From Panonychus citri (Eukaryota > Arthropoda > Arachnida > Trombidiformes > Tetranychidae): a DNA stretch of 64,000 nucleotides. The notes below the pieces were generated by a model. That model was not told the origin of the DNA. It was given only the letters and a program-made list of their open reading frames with translations, and searched no databases. A program made the translations under genes and the position numbers. Positions 23,201-36,366 of the stretch are shown here, in pieces; position 1 is the first letter of the stretch; every line of letters begins with the position of its first letter. Location: assembly GCF_014898815.1 (NCBI RefSeq), contig NW_026515510.1, positions 62,001-126,000 on the forward strand, read 5' to 3'.

Positions 23201-25209
23201 TATAATAGAATAGAAAACAATTGATAAACCATAAGGTTGATAAAGGAACCGGAACAAAAATGGAATACAGGATAAACTGTAAGAGTATTTTCACCAGAGA
23301 GAAAGAGAATAGAAAAAAACAAAACCAAAACGAAAATGAAAATGAAAGAAAAACCCAAATATGAGTAATATCTGGATTCCTTTTTCTACTATTAGATACA
23401 CAATTGGTTTTCCTTTTACAATGGTAACAATTTGATGTTAAATTGTTGAATCAGGTAGAGTTCAAGTCACAATTAAATTACAATTCACTTCATGATGAAC
23501 ACTTTTTCAAGAGAAATTGGAAACACCAAGAAAAAGCAATTGGATTGAGAGTAGAAAACAAGGTTGACACTAGAAGAGAATTGAATCAAATTCTATTGAG
23601 CTTTTAGAAAAGAATAGAAAAAGAAAATGGAAAACAATTTAATGACAATTAACGAGAATTAATTAGAAATACGAATCACAATTAAAGCGAAAATTTTGAT
23701 TGGAAAAACAGAGAATTAAGATAAGCAAAGATCCAAATGTGATCTTTTAGAAATGTGAGTAGAGAACTGAGAGCGAACCAAAGTGAGAGCGACTCTTTCT
23801 CTCTCTTTCTCTTCTGTTTCTCTCTTTCTTTTTCTCTATTGAAAGATAAGAAAGAGAATCATTATTCTTCTTTCTTCTCTTTCTCGTCAAAATTTCTCCT
23901 CCTTCTTTCTTCTTCTCAACTTGTCTTTCTTTTTTTCTCTTCTTCTCTCTTACCTTATCTGGTTCTCTTATTTTCTTTTCTATCTTTCCCCCTACTGTGT
24001 TTTTCTTAGCTAAGAATAAGAATAAGAATAAGAAGATGAAGAAGAGAAAAAAAAAGAAGGAGAAGAAGCCGAAATTTAGCTTCTTCTTTTTCTTCTTCTT
24101 CATCATCTTTACCTTCCCCAAGGGTCTTCAAGGTCTTAGGCCAGAGGCCAACCTCCAGTTCCATCATCTTACTACATCATCAGAAAATAAGAAGAGGAGA
24201 AGGAGAATGAAAATGAGAGAGAAAAAAAATTGTTCATCTTACCTGAATTTTTGTTTCTTCTCTTGGAACTACAGTCGAACAGCAACAATATCGCCAACCT
24301 TTGACCCGATCATCAAGTGGATACACTGGTGGGTAGAGATGGAGAAGTTGATTGAAAGAAAGAACGAAAAAAACGTCAACAGGAACTCAGTTGACAGGAA
24401 AAAGTGAAACTCTAGCAAACGGTAAATGTTACGAAGAAGAAAAAAAAACCAATCGAACAAAAATAAAAGTGAAATTTCTGTTTTTTCCTTCACCATTTCA
24501 CCGAATCTCCATCATGTTATTCATCCGATGATCAGAATAAAAAGAAATGTAAACAAAAGGTAAACCGATGCTGAGAATAGATGAAAATTCAAAGTAGAAA
24601 AAAAATCTTCCTTCTCTCACTTAGTACAAGAAGGAAAAAGGTGAATGATGAACGCGTTGGAAAAAAAGGTCAAAGTGCATGAAAGAAACAAAAAGAAGAT
24701 GAAATAATATCAATTCGAAAAGAAAAAAAAACTTTTGGATTGACCTAATTCCAAGATTGAGAAGTTTTTTTTTCTTCTCCAATAAAAATGGCGAAAAAAC
24801 ATAAAAAAATTGTTCTTTTCTCTTCCAGTAACAGAGTTAACCTGATGGTGGATGAAAAAAACCCGGAAAATGTGTAAACATCAATGAAAAGTAAATTCGA
24901 TTGATAAAATTGATGGAAAATGAATCTATTTGTTAATTAACAATTCGCTGATTATCAACAAGAGAACCAGTTAACCTAAAAGCTAAGAAAATATTGAATC
25001 TTTATGGAAAAAGAGAAGAAAATTATTCCAAAGTTAAATTGTCCTTGATTCTTTTTCTTTTTCTTTTTCTTTTTTTCTCTGTTATTCATTCGCAGGTAAA
25101 GTGAATGTAGAAAGTGACTTATAGCTTTTTCTCTCTTAACCTAACCTTTTTTTCTTCCATCATCATCATCATTTTCTCTTCTCTTCTTTTATATTCATCA
25201 TTTTTATTG

Positions 25210-25244
<35 letters not shown>

Positions 25245-26317
25245 AAGGTAAACACAATTCTCTCTCTGTCCAAATTGACCTTTCGCTATATTGTCCAATG
25301 TCTAGTGTCTTCCAAACATCAAGAGAGGAAAAAAATTTCGCCTTATAAGAAGGCAGCAGGTTTCTTCCCGCTCTAACGCTCCTCTTCACCCTCTTCATCT
25401 TCATCATCCTCATCTTCATCTCTCTCTCTCTCTCTCTCTTCATCTTAACAATACATACCTTTAGGCTATCTTCATCTCTTTCTTTTTCTTCTCATCTTTC
25501 TCTTCAATTTTCTCTCTTTTTCTCTCGAGACTGTAAATTTATCTTCTTTCTACCATCATCATCATTTTCATCTTTTACTATGTTCGTACACTCCTTTACA
25601 GGTAAACCTTATACTGGTGAAAATGTTTCAAGAAAAACAGGTAAGGAGAGAGAAAGAGAATTGAAAAGATTGAAGATGAAATTTTGGAGAAAAAGGTAAC
25701 CCAATCAACTTTTAATGTAATACATTAAACCCATAAATTAATCAACTAATTTTACTCTAAAATTTATCAATCAGCTGATAATCAATGAACTTTACTGACC
25801 ATCGATAAGTAATAAAAAATTTGTGACCAATAAACTAAAACAACAAGGAAAATTAATAATCTCTCTCACTCGTTGATTGATCATTAACAATCAGAACAAT
25901 TTACAAGCAAATGATTGTTAATTAATGTTAATTACCTTTTCTCGTCAAGAGTGTTGGTCTTAATTGTTATCCTTTTGTAAAAGCCATAAACTGACCAATA
26001 TGATGACCAGATGTAAACAGTGATAATATTGATTAAAACTTTGAGAAAATTAACAAGAAACTTTATCATTTTCTTTCTGTTATAATCAATTAATTGTAAA
26101 TTTATCATTTTAATCCTTTGTCCCAACAATTGAAGAGAAAGATTATAATTTACTAATCGTGGATTCTAATGATCAAAGTTAATTGTGAATGAAAAACTAG
26201 TGGACAAGAAAAAGAGTATTGGTCAAGCGAGAAAAAAATCTCAAGAAAGTTGGTCATTAGTATTTTCGGCTCTTGTTTTTTGCTTCTTAGAGCAAGAACA
26301 AGAAAATTATTCTTTTC

Positions 26318-26375
<58 letters not shown>

Positions 26376-26515
26376 CATCTCTTCCTTGGACATCATGGTG
26401 AGTTGATAGTAACTTTCAAGAAGATAAAATAATGATGGAAGAGAAAAAGAAAGAAAAAATTGGCAACAATTGGAATCAACGAACAGAAAATAAGTGAAAA
26501 GGTGTAACTGATTTT
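23201..26515. other. Intergenic upstream of FBXL14; low-complexity tracts
   Basis: No protein exon recognised. It contains AAG/CTT-rich low complexity (about 23780-24120), an AG microsatellite (25213-25241) and a 52-bp TC tract (26321-26372). A good donor on the minus strand lies at 24241 (CAG|GTAAGA), which could end a non-coding first exon of the FBXL14 gene. Confidence 0.45.
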
Positions 26516-26516
26516 T

Positions 26517-27190
26517 AGACAATAGCCTCAGGGTCTATCATCCATAGATAATCAATGTCTTAACAATTAAGATGATGATTAACAATTAAAACAAATCATA
26601 ACTTTGAAACTTTATGTCCACTCATTGATTGAAAGTCCAAACTTTTTAAAACAATTTCTATCCAATTGATTTGTTTACATTTTCTTTTAAAATTGTTAAT
26701 AAAATTTATGGTTAATTGTTGTTGATTATCATTTCTGTTGGTCAACTAATTTAACTTGTTACCTTTTTTTTTCGAGTCAATTGTTTGTTTCCGAAATTAT
26801 TATAAGAAATTTTGATTGGATTGTCAATTGTTTTCAATAAATCAATGTGATAGAAAAAATTTAATTAAAATAATTTGTTTGGTAAATACAATTGACTCGA
26901 TAGATTTTCTTGTTCATTTGAATCATTTTGGTTTCTCTTTTGTTGATTGGATTGATTATTGACGTCGTTGGGAAAATTGTGGTGAACCAAATGATGGAGC
27001 TGATGGAAAGGAATTGCCAAAAATAGATGGAGATGTTGAGAGGGCAGCGGGTTGACCGCCGAATCCACCAAAGATTGAGCCTGTTGATTGTTGTTGTTGG
27101 ATTGGAGGTTGTTGGGTCGCTAATTGGCCGAAGGTCGGTGCTTGTTGAGATGCCAAGGCGCCGAATGAAGGTGCATGCGAATTGAGAGAG
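26517..27190 (-). pseudogene. Copy of the NUP214 last exon and 3' flank
   Basis: About 675 bp matching the NUP214 locus: 26517-26694 matches 59622-59799, then 26623-27190 matches 61246-61820. Coding similarity is to the last NUP214 exon (SFGALASQQAPTFGQL through the stop after QFSQRRQ), with a shorter Gln run. The exon's 5' edge is where similarity ends. The fragment has no promoter or partner exons, so it is a non-functional copy. It lacks the 1.45-kb BTB insertion found at 59800-61245, so it preserves the pre-insertion arrangement. Confidence 0.85.
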
Positions 27191-27249
27191 CTCATAAAGG
27201 TTGAATCAAGAAATCAATATCTTTTTACGCTATATTGTATTATCTTATA

Positions 27250-27758
27250 CAGTCATTCCAGTTTGACAAGACCGGTCGGTCAAAATAAGAAGACGGTTGA
27301 CCAAAATGAGAAGACTAAGCCGGTGTGAGAATATGTTAATTTTTATTGTTTCCAAAATAAGAAGACGGTCCAGCAAAATAGGAAAACTATTGACCACAAT
27401 TAGAAGACTATTGGGGTAAATGCTTGGCAATTTTTAAGAAAATCCTAGTTTTTTTCTGAATTAATTTGAATAATTAAGTATTTCTATTAACAAATTAATA
27501 TTTTAACCTGATAAAATTTTAATTAAGCGAAGATTCAAATTTTTTTGAAAATTTAGAAAAATGTACTATTAAGCTTGTAACATAGACCATTGGTAGGTAG
27601 TCTTCTTATTGTGTCGAGTAGTTTTCCGTTTTTGGCGAGTAGTCTTCTCATTCTGCAAGCCAATAAAATTAACATTTTCTCTCTTCGGCTTAGTCTTCTC
27701 ATTTTGGTCGACCGTCTTCTTATTGTGTTCGACCGGTCTTGTCAATCTGGAATGACTG
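27250..27758. mobile_element. Tc1/mariner-type MITE with long inverted repeats
   Basis: 509 bp flanked by TA (27248-27249, 27759-27760). The ends start CAGTCATTCCAGTTTGACAA and the right end is its complement with one or two mismatches. The similarity between the two ends continues imperfectly for about 170 bp. AAGAAGAC-like words recur within each arm. There is no open reading frame of interest. Confidence 0.85.
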
Positions 27759-27940
27759 TAAGATGACATCGAAAATACGATGATTGAACAGTCCAACACC
27801 TCGAACTTTAGATTTTAGGAACGTTTCAAGATCACTTTTATAACGAAATTACAGGGATAAATAATTTATTGGTTCGCAATTTACTAATCAGCATCTGCAA
27901 TTTGAGAACCCAAGTTTCTAATTGCTGGTTGATAAATTCC

Positions 27941-28737
27941 ACTAGAATCGAAAAGATGAAGAGATATTTTCATATGGCCATTAACGAAAGTTCCGATAAC
28001 TTTAGTGCTGCGATTCCAAGGGGAGGAAACCACCGGACATCATGTCGAGTTGATAATAACTTTGAGAAGATCATTTTCCTGCAAATAGACAAAAATATTT
28101 GGCAAAAATACCGATCATCCCTTCAATTAAGCGCAAAGAGGAAACTGAAGGTGTAACGCATTCAGACAATGGCCTGGAGGCAAAAGTGCAAATCGATAAT
28201 CATTATGTACGTACAAGTTACTAACTAATCTCAATAGATTTCAGAAAATAACTCAAGAGCATAAGAATGAGTATAAACCTCGATGAAAACACAACCTTCA
28301 TTATAAGCTGAGTATTAATTTCAAAACTTGATTCTAGTTGAGTGACCACTGGTCAGCCTAATTGAATCATAAGGAATTGAAAAAGACACTTGGAACACTT
28401 TGTACTCGATAAACATTTAGTTCAATAGCATCGAAACTTTGGTTCTTAGAATTGATTATGAAAGATTCTAATTAGATCTCATTTCTCACCATAATTTGTC
28501 AACCTTATTGACAATTCTTATCTCGAGTATTGTGTCTAATCAATTGATCGGTTTGAAGTGTTTTTTTTAATAATATTAATGATATTTGGTCAATTTTCAA
28601 TTTTAAGACAATCAACCAGAGTTGATCTTCGACCAGCGATTATATTTTCATCTATTATCATGAAATAATTTTCGAAAGGAAGATCAGGAAATGAGATAGA
28701 AAATGAAAATTGTTTTTCATCGCTGATAAAATTGAAT
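27941..28737. repeat. Kinesin-related dispersed repeat, copy A
   Basis: About 800 bp, nearly identical to copy B (from 36397) and about 90% similar to copy C (46724-47510). A and B share a segment, ATTATGTACGTACAAGTTAC, that C lacks. Around 28280-28310 it contains a degenerate version of the kinesin exon-1/intron-1 border at 51300-51360. It runs straight into a CEP170 fragment at 28738. Confidence 0.8.
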
Positions 28738-28972
28738 TTTAAGTCTCTCGTTGTCTAAAATTGCTCGTAAATTGTAACGCAGTTTATGAGATAATTGAAA
28801 GATCGCTGAAATCACAAGTTTATCTAAGGCACTCAACTCTTTTCCTGGTGATGAGTTTTTACCACTTTCTCCATTATAATAGGTTCGAGTTGGTGTTGAC
28901 AAAGGTGCTTGCTTGATATAAGCTGATGCCGATGTTAAAGGTGTTGAGGCTTAGATGGAGCGAGTCGGTGAA
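28738..28972 (-). pseudogene. Fragment of a CEP170-family exon
   Basis: About 235 bp nearly identical to 38209-38443 in the CEP170-like gene (SALDKLVISAIFQLSHKLRYNL region). A CAA-to-TAA change in the copy creates an in-frame stop (IQAPTP in the gene, stop after I here). Both ends are abrupt: the left joins the kinesin-related repeat within TTTA, the right goes into unrelated sequence. Confidence 0.88.
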
Positions 28973-30302
28973 GTTTGAACAATTTTCAATGCACATTCCC
29001 CTTGTTATAGCAATGGATCAACATCATTTTAATTGATTTCTTCAGATCTTAATTACAGGAATAATTTGATCAATTTACTACAAATTAGATTTTTAATCAA
29101 AACAGACACTTCAATCACTTTGTTTACGTGCAAACACATTGACTGCAAACGAGAGGAAAATATCTTAGTGCCATTTAGAGCTTTTGTCCATTCGTTCACG
29201 GTCTTAGCACTTAAATAGCAAATAGTTGGGTAACTAACATTAAGATTATTCGTAGCAATTGCACGTAAAAAGGGTTGTTGACAATAGAATTACAATTGAT
29301 TGCTAATAATCAACATAGAAAACAATCAATGGGCTGAGCAAAGGCTGAAAAGTATTGAATTTTTCGATGAATTTCATTCTTAGATTTTTAGCAAAGAAAA
29401 GATAACAATCAATATATTGGAAGGACATTTGAATGGGAATAGAACAGTTCTTGTAAAAAAGTTAATTGTGATACTTAGATATTTTTCCAATTTCAGTTAT
29501 CAAGCGGGAAAAAGGAAAGATTAGAAAATTAATTGAGATTAGTCTTGTTTTTCTGCATCAGGAATATTTTGGGTTAAATTGTTCATTCAATTTGATTCGT
29601 TTGACGATTTCTGTTAAATTAATCAATTCCTTTCCGACCACAGAAATAATGATTGTAATCAACTCATCGATCTAATTGTAGGTCATCTGTTTGGGTTTTT
29701 GTCGTTGTTTGTTTACTTTTATATCGAAAGAGTAGAAATCAGTTGTTGGAATTGGAAGAAGATTCATTGAGAAAAATGAGCGAATTTTTTTTTCCGTTTT
29801 TTCCTTGGCGTTTTCTTTTGTTAGTGATGAGCATTTCTTGATTTAATTTGATGCGATAATTTCAAGGATGATTTTGAGATATTGATGAATTTTGATGAGG
29901 TAAGTTGTCCGTTAGTTGATGACAGTCGATGATTTATTATTGTTTTGCATGGAAAGTATTCAACAAACAAATCGCAGATCGGTGATGATATCAAATTGTT
30001 ATTAAGAAGAAGAGTAAAAAGAGAATAAGATTTAACGCATTAGTTGTTCGATAATTGAATGCTCCAAAGAAACTGGAAGATGATATAAATCACAGTTCGA
30101 TTTTCAGTAAGTAGCGCTGCAGAAAACTGCTTGTCCTTTGGATCGATCACTTTAGAACTGGTTGGATTTAAGGTCATATTTTTATCGAATCAGGTGCGTT
30201 TCCGTTTGAGTCTAAAAGTTGATACAATTTTGAATTGATTCTTTTTGGTTGATTGATTTGGTTTACTTTTTGTTCGTGCTCGCAAGTGCAGAGTAAATTA
30301 TT
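28973..30302. other. Intergenic, nothing recognised
   Basis: AT-rich sequence downstream of the MBOAT gene. A 61-codon open frame at 29033-29218 has no motif and is treated as chance. Confidence 0.45.
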
Positions 30303-33300
30303 TCAATTGGACTTTGATTTTTTATTACCATTCTCAACTGCATTTCGCTCAGTTTTAAGAGGTCGGACAATCAGGGGAAGTACGATGATTCCAAATAAAA
30401 CAATCAAATGTCCAAAGAAATAAGTTCGACAGTAAATTTTCCAAGAATCGGCTAAAGTCAAAACAACAAACGGGAAGACAAGATAAGCCATCATGATTCG
30501 AGTGAATAAACAGGTAAGAATATCATAGACAAATGATAACCATTGTGTTGATTGGAAGTGATGACGAAGACATCGTCGGGCTGTTCGAGCTCCTTGTGTG
30601 AATAAAGCTCCAGATAAAAAGGTTAAATAGTAACCAGGATAAAATCCATGCCACATGGCGGATAAAACATAGGTCGCTAACATGCGATATTTAGGTGATC
30701 TTTCATAGGCCGATCGTCTCAACCAACATTGCGTAGTTTTGTTCCAGGCCTCCAAAGCTTCTCGAAGGTTACGCGAGAACTAAAAGAATAAAGTCAAGAA
30801 AATAGAAAAAAATAATTAGTAAAATTGTGAAATTAATAATAAATAAATTTAATAAATAAATTTATGAACTAATAAATCTCTTTAGCGAGAGATAAACAAT
30901 TAATCAGAACATTTTATCAATCAATTTAAGACAATCATTAAAAGTTCTGTTTGATTTGCTCAATAAAAACAAAAGAATTGAAAATAACATTTCAATGTAA
31001 TTCTAAGAATCAAGGGCGAAAAAACAATTAAAAGTTCAATCAAGTTCATAAATGAATAGAACAGAAAATTATCATAGATATCATTCTAATATCATTCTAA
31101 CAAGGATATTGAAAGGAAATTGAAAAATCTGCTGATTACTGAAAATAAATCTAATCACACGAGTGAAAATTAGAGTAAAATGCCAAGAATTTCATGGCGA
31201 AAACTCTGAACAACTAATATGATCAACGAATAGGCAGAGTTCCAAAAGTTCTAGTTACAATTGTGATTGAATAAATGCAACAATTTGCAAAGATGATTTT
31301 CTATCCTTTAACAAATTAACAATCAATTAACCAACTAATCCAAAGTCATAAAGTATTTCATCACATAGCAACCAAATGATAAATGCTATTTCATTGCTCA
31401 TTGTGAATCTGAACAATAATGATTAACGTTGTACGATAATTATAATCACCAGAGACAATACTAACATTAGTTAGCAGACTTTCCCCTGGTTTTGGCTAAT
31501 GATTCATTCACCATAAATTGTTGATATCTAACAATTAACTGACGAAAGTTGCTATTTAAATTACTCGCAATTTCAATAGAATCAGAGAAAAAAAATAATT
31601 GATTTGCAATTTTAGTGATTTTCAATCAGAAATAAGTCATCTGTTAAATAATTAGTACTTTTTTCAAATAAAGCAAAAACCAATCAATTTTATGAATGAA
31701 TCATTAGATTGTTAACTCAACTGTAAACAATTTAACAGGTAATTACATCAAACAATTGTCCAACTGGAGATTGGACCAAATGAAATTTAATCTAATCTGT
31801 AAACAATTAGGCTCCATATTAATAGATTAACATTGAACTTTTTGTTACTCTGTAATCAACTTATAAATTGGATATGTCGCAATTGTTATTTATTTATTGA
31901 TTATCTGATGTTTTCCACACATCAATTTCCACAATTAACTATTATGATCAAAATTAGATTCATCAATTAACAATCGTTGATGAATATTACACTAAAAGCT
32001 CTCAATGAATACAAGACGAGTGTTACTTTCTTAATCGGTAATAATTGTGTTGATCAAGTTAAATCAGTTGAGAGGATTCAGTTGATTAGTTAATATTATT
32101 TGTTGGTAAAAATAGAGGAATAATCAATATTGATAATGTTTCATCTCAGATTTAAGTAAAAGCATTAAAAGCAAACACTCAATTCTATTTGAACTCGATA
32201 AAGAAAACGAGGAAATCGAATATAATAAAAGAGAAATTAATTAATAAGCGAATTAAATAGTAACGAACTGAACAAAAGTCCATTCGAGGCGCTTAATGTT
32301 ATTCACACTTAAGGGTAAAGAGGAAAATAGAAAGTTACAAAATTTAATTGTCGCTGAAGAAACGATTAGTATAAAGAGTTAGTTGATTAATTGGAATGTT
32401 AAATATATACAGAATTCAGGCTGAAATAATTGAATGATCTGATCGATTACGTGGCAAAGATCGTCATAATTAAGAGATGAAACCGGATGGGAAGATGAGG
32501 TGATTGTGCAACTTGATGGAATCATTTTATTCCAGCATTTGAATTGAATTTTCAAGGTAAATCAGTAAAACTATATTGACAATTAGTTTCTTTTTTCTTG
32601 ATAAGTATTATAATGAATAATAAATTATGCAGAAAATACTAGCGAGACTTATAAGCATGAATTAAGTGAAAGAAACAATCAGTTGTGAAATTTAGACTTA
32701 TTTAAATATCCAACAATTATCAGCCATTAGTTGATTAATGTAACTAAGTAATTCATATTGAAGACATTGTAAATATTATCAACTGATGAAATTAAGTCAA
32801 TTTATGGAGATTAACCTTGAATAGAATAGTTTACTTGCCAATATCCTTACCCACTTAATAAAATCTTTTTTGTTAATTGTTTTGTTAAATTAGAAAGCAA
32901 AGGCGAATAGTTTGAATATAAATTGTTGCTCAACAATTTCCGTTATATAAAAAGTCTCGAGTTTTAACCTTCGCTCCAATAAGGAAGGATAATAAATTTA
33001 CTCAAACAAGAAAAAAAAAGTTCGATACAGTCGAAAGACTAAATTGGTCAGCGAACCAGGTATTTGTTTCAATGCTCAAGGTTTTTGATCGTGAATTTAT
33101 CTAATTTGTCAAATTTAATTATCAACTTGATAATATTCATCCGGTGTTCAATTAAAGGGATTAACGAGGAAGTTTGTATTATCTTGGATAATCTTACCTC
33201 GAACCGAAGGATATCAACAGCATCAAGTAGATCCCATTTCGATTCATTTTTCGAGTTGAACCCGTTGAAGCCTAGACCAGCGGCATTACAACAGGCTTCA

Positions 33301-34390
33301 CCAAAATTCCAGGCGAAATAATATTTAAACCGAGCACTGGCCGTGGCTGCCAACATGTAAGCTATAACCATGATGAAGGAAGAATCTGCAAGGAACTTAT
33401 CATCTAGAAAAGAAAAGGAAAGTTAGTCAAATTACGATTTTTTCGACATAAACTTCGAAAAGTAAACTTACCATAAAGTTTGGTTATTGGGAATTTTGGT
33501 GCATATGTGACAATCATGATTGCGAAAAAGAAACTGACGGATAATTTTCTAATAACAGCAAAGCCTGGGTGAGCTGGTCTCTTTTCAGCTTCAGGCGATT
33601 CAATGTGCTTTGAAAAATTGGTTCCATCAATAAACTCCAAGTAATTCTTAAAGTAAACTAATGGGCCACACATTACACTTGGAAAATGAAATACATAGGA
33701 TAGGAATTCAAGTAGTGTTGGAATCCTGGTAACTCGTAATTGCTTCTGTTCCGGTGTAAGATCTTTTTCTAATCGACCTCGACCATCGTGCAGGCAAAAT
33801 GCGAGACTGGACACTTTTTGTACAATAATCATGGTTGGACCAGTTATGTCAATAGAATAACCACCATAGTCCTCTATTTGACGAATTAGATGAAGGTAAG
33901 AAAGATAGAGCATGGAAATGCCAAGAACAGCACAATGGACAAATCGAGGGTCACAGGCACACAAAGTAATATAACATAACATTGCAAGAACAAATAAATT
34001 ACTTGTCTGATAACCGAAACAAAAATAACACAAAACAATTCCAGGTAGTAACATGATCAGGTGTTTCTGTGTATCAGAGAATTTGAATAATCGGGTGACT
34101 CGAAAATAGAGCATTGCCAAAGCTAAACCGGTGAATTGTACCAAACAAAAATTACCCTAGAAAAGAAAGCGAAGGGAAAAGAAGACAAAACAAAACATTT
34201 ACATAAGAGTGAAAACAAAAAAGTAAAAGTGTCAACATGATTTTCTTCAAGTCTCAAAAAGCTCGAATCAAAAGCGTAACCTTACCTGGTCAACGGACAG
34301 ACCAACATTTCGATACATGGGCTCCAATATTCGCACTCCATGGTAAGACTTGGGTTCGGGCGGGTAATAAGCTGTTGTAGCAGCGGCCAT
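30303..34390 (-). CDS. MBOAT lysophospholipid acyltransferase, MBOAT1/2 (oysgedart) type
   Basis: Multi-pass ER membrane enzyme that reacylates lysophospholipids. Four exons on the minus strand: 34390-34286, 34156-33472, 33403-33198 and 30779-30303. All phases close, giving 490 residues. The ATG at 34390 is followed by a short cytosolic start ending in LSVDQ, the same place where the MBOAT2 first exon ends. Many hydrophobic helices follow. The active-site region is recognisable: YKYYFAWNFGEA-like segment (RFKYYFAWNFG), WNKTTQCWLRR with the conserved Asn, and LSAMWHGFYPGYYLTF with the catalytic His. The C-terminus is short and basic (GNKKSKSN), without an obvious KKxx signal at the very end. 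The 2.4-kb intron 30780-33197 is AT-rich and I see nothing in it. Confidence 0.92.
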
Positions 34391-35437
34391 AATTAAAGGG
34401 ATATCAAAAGATGTACAGGTGTAACAATCTACTTGCTATTCTAATGTTCCTATTGAGGTGTTTTCTTTTTACAGTGAAATTTATCTACAGATTAACAGTT
34501 AAAACATAACAAGAGTAACAAAAGATTAACTTAAAACTGTAAGATCAACAATACATCTAAAAAACAATAGAATAATTTTGAAAAACTAATTAAATCATTC
34601 TGATCAACTATTGGAAACGAAAAGAAATTGACACAAAAAAGAAAAAAAAATCTTCCGATTTGAAGCTCCACCCATTTGGGGAAAATCTCCTCATCTACAA
34701 CTGTAATTTTTTTCTTTTTAAAGTTAACTTAATTTCGTAGCAATTTAATTTCTCACAATTAGTTAATTAACGTACACATCAAAATTCGTTCTTGGCAATG
34801 ACAATTAACTGGTCTATTAATATTCTCTGTTGATTTTGGTTGGAGTAAAACGAATGTGACAATTTCTCTTTTGTTTGAATTTCTCTTCAAAAGTTAATCT
34901 GATTCTTTTTTTTTTCTTCATTTAGATTCTCAATTGTTGTTGATTGTTAATTATTGCTAACAACATGATCAATAAATCATGTGTTACTTTACTAATCAAA
35001 TATTATCATCTAATTGACATTTTTGTGTGACTTTGATCATGATCGTGATCAAATTGTAATCGTTAATTAATTTTCTCGATTATCTCGATTCTCTTGAAAA
35101 TTAATATTCCCAATCATTTTTAATAACATAAACAATTAACTATTGTAACGACTATTAGTATACCCTTATAATAATGATTGACAATTAACGATAATCAAAT
35201 CAAATGGTTAATACAAATGAAAAAATTGATTTACCGAACTATAAATAACTAAAGAAATCAAAAAGTTTCATGAATTTCAACTTGAATAACCAAAATGATT
35301 TGATCTTTCAAATTCGTGATTAAGATTAAAATCAACTCAAAAATTGTAATCTGTTCGGTTCTATTCCAAGAGGCTTTCAGATATTTGTTTTATTTAATTC
35401 TCAGGTAAGAGATCAATGGATCTAATTAAATGTCCAA
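34391..35437. other. Intergenic upstream of the MBOAT gene
   Basis: AT-rich sequence with no exon or repeat copy recognised. It should include the MBOAT promoter. Confidence 0.45.
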
Positions 35438-36366
35438 TCAACGCAGTTCCAGGATCCGTTGACCATTAGAACTTTGGACAATATTAGTTGATTCGGATGT
35501 TGAATAAGCCGATGAACTACTTTGTGAATTACCAACAGAATCAGGGTGAGAGGATTTAGAGTTACGATGAGTATTTTGTTGTTGTTGTTGTTGTGAATTG
35601 GCTTGATTATTTGGTCTACTATTTTCACCACTTAAACTTGTTGATCGATCATTGGAAGCCATTTACCTTGAGGGTTGTCGAGATGAGCTTTGGACATTAG
35701 TATTATTGTTATTGGTCAACGGGACAACTTTTTTCTTCACTTGGGTTGTTTTCGGTATATAATTTTCTTTATTTTCCAATGGATCTAAAGAATACCTTTG
35801 ATCATTCATTCATTTACCTTGATATCTCACTAATAGATCGAGGAAATAATCTTCTTCCTCGTTGTGGACATTGTTCATTGGATGAATGGTACTTCGACTA
35901 TCACTAGCAACTGAATTAGCGGTGCTTATCCTTGGAATGAAAACATCATCATTACTATTATTGGAACTATTGTTGTTCTTGGTTGGAGTTAATTTCAAAA
36001 GATTCATATTCTCCATGCTGAATCGTTTGTTTTCCAATTTCTTTGGTGGTTTATTGTCGGGTTTGGGGACACTTGAAGAGGAAGAAGATTTATTTTCACT
36101 GAGTAAAAGTTTCAGTTCTGAAATACTCTTGGTTGCAGTTTCTTCACCAAATTTATCACCATTTTTTTTAGATATTTCTAAATATTTATAAGCAAATCTA
36201 AGAGCTTCTTTATGATTACCAATGGCAGTAAAAGCATTACCAAGACTCCAATAAGCTCGACCTTCACCAACACGGTCACTTAATTCCTGTACCAATTCGA
36301 GGTGTTTAATGTGATAATCGATAGCGGTTTTGAAATCTCTTAACAAGGTAAAAGTATTACCATCGA
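35438..36366 (-). pseudogene. Intron-less, 5'-truncated Pins/LGN (GPSM2) copy with two nonsense codons
   Basis: Similarity begins inside the TPR region (GNTFTLLRDFKTAIDYH, then DRVGEGRAYWSLGNA) and runs through a linker into a GoLoco motif. The GoLoco core EDYFLDLLVRYQGK is followed by a TGA at 35812-35810 and then, in the same frame, MNDQRYSL. The motif consensus has Arg there, so CGA probably became TGA. A second in-frame stop, TAA, lies at 35665-35663; the frame then continues to 35438. The stretch has no introns, although TPR genes of this kind are usually interrupted. The 5' end is cut at a kinesin-related repeat within ATCGATAATC. It is therefore read as a dead, truncated copy, possibly a retrocopy; no poly(A) tract is seen. 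The functional parent is not in this window. Confidence 0.8.

Noticed and set aside
25590..25640. A zinc-finger linker-like GKPYTGEN reading
   Set aside because: The peptide is short, lacks any Cys/His pairs nearby and sits in low-complexity sequence.
26517..28972. A Helitron that captured gene fragments
   Set aside because: No TC start, CTRR end with terminal hairpin, or Rep/helicase sequence was seen at the borders.
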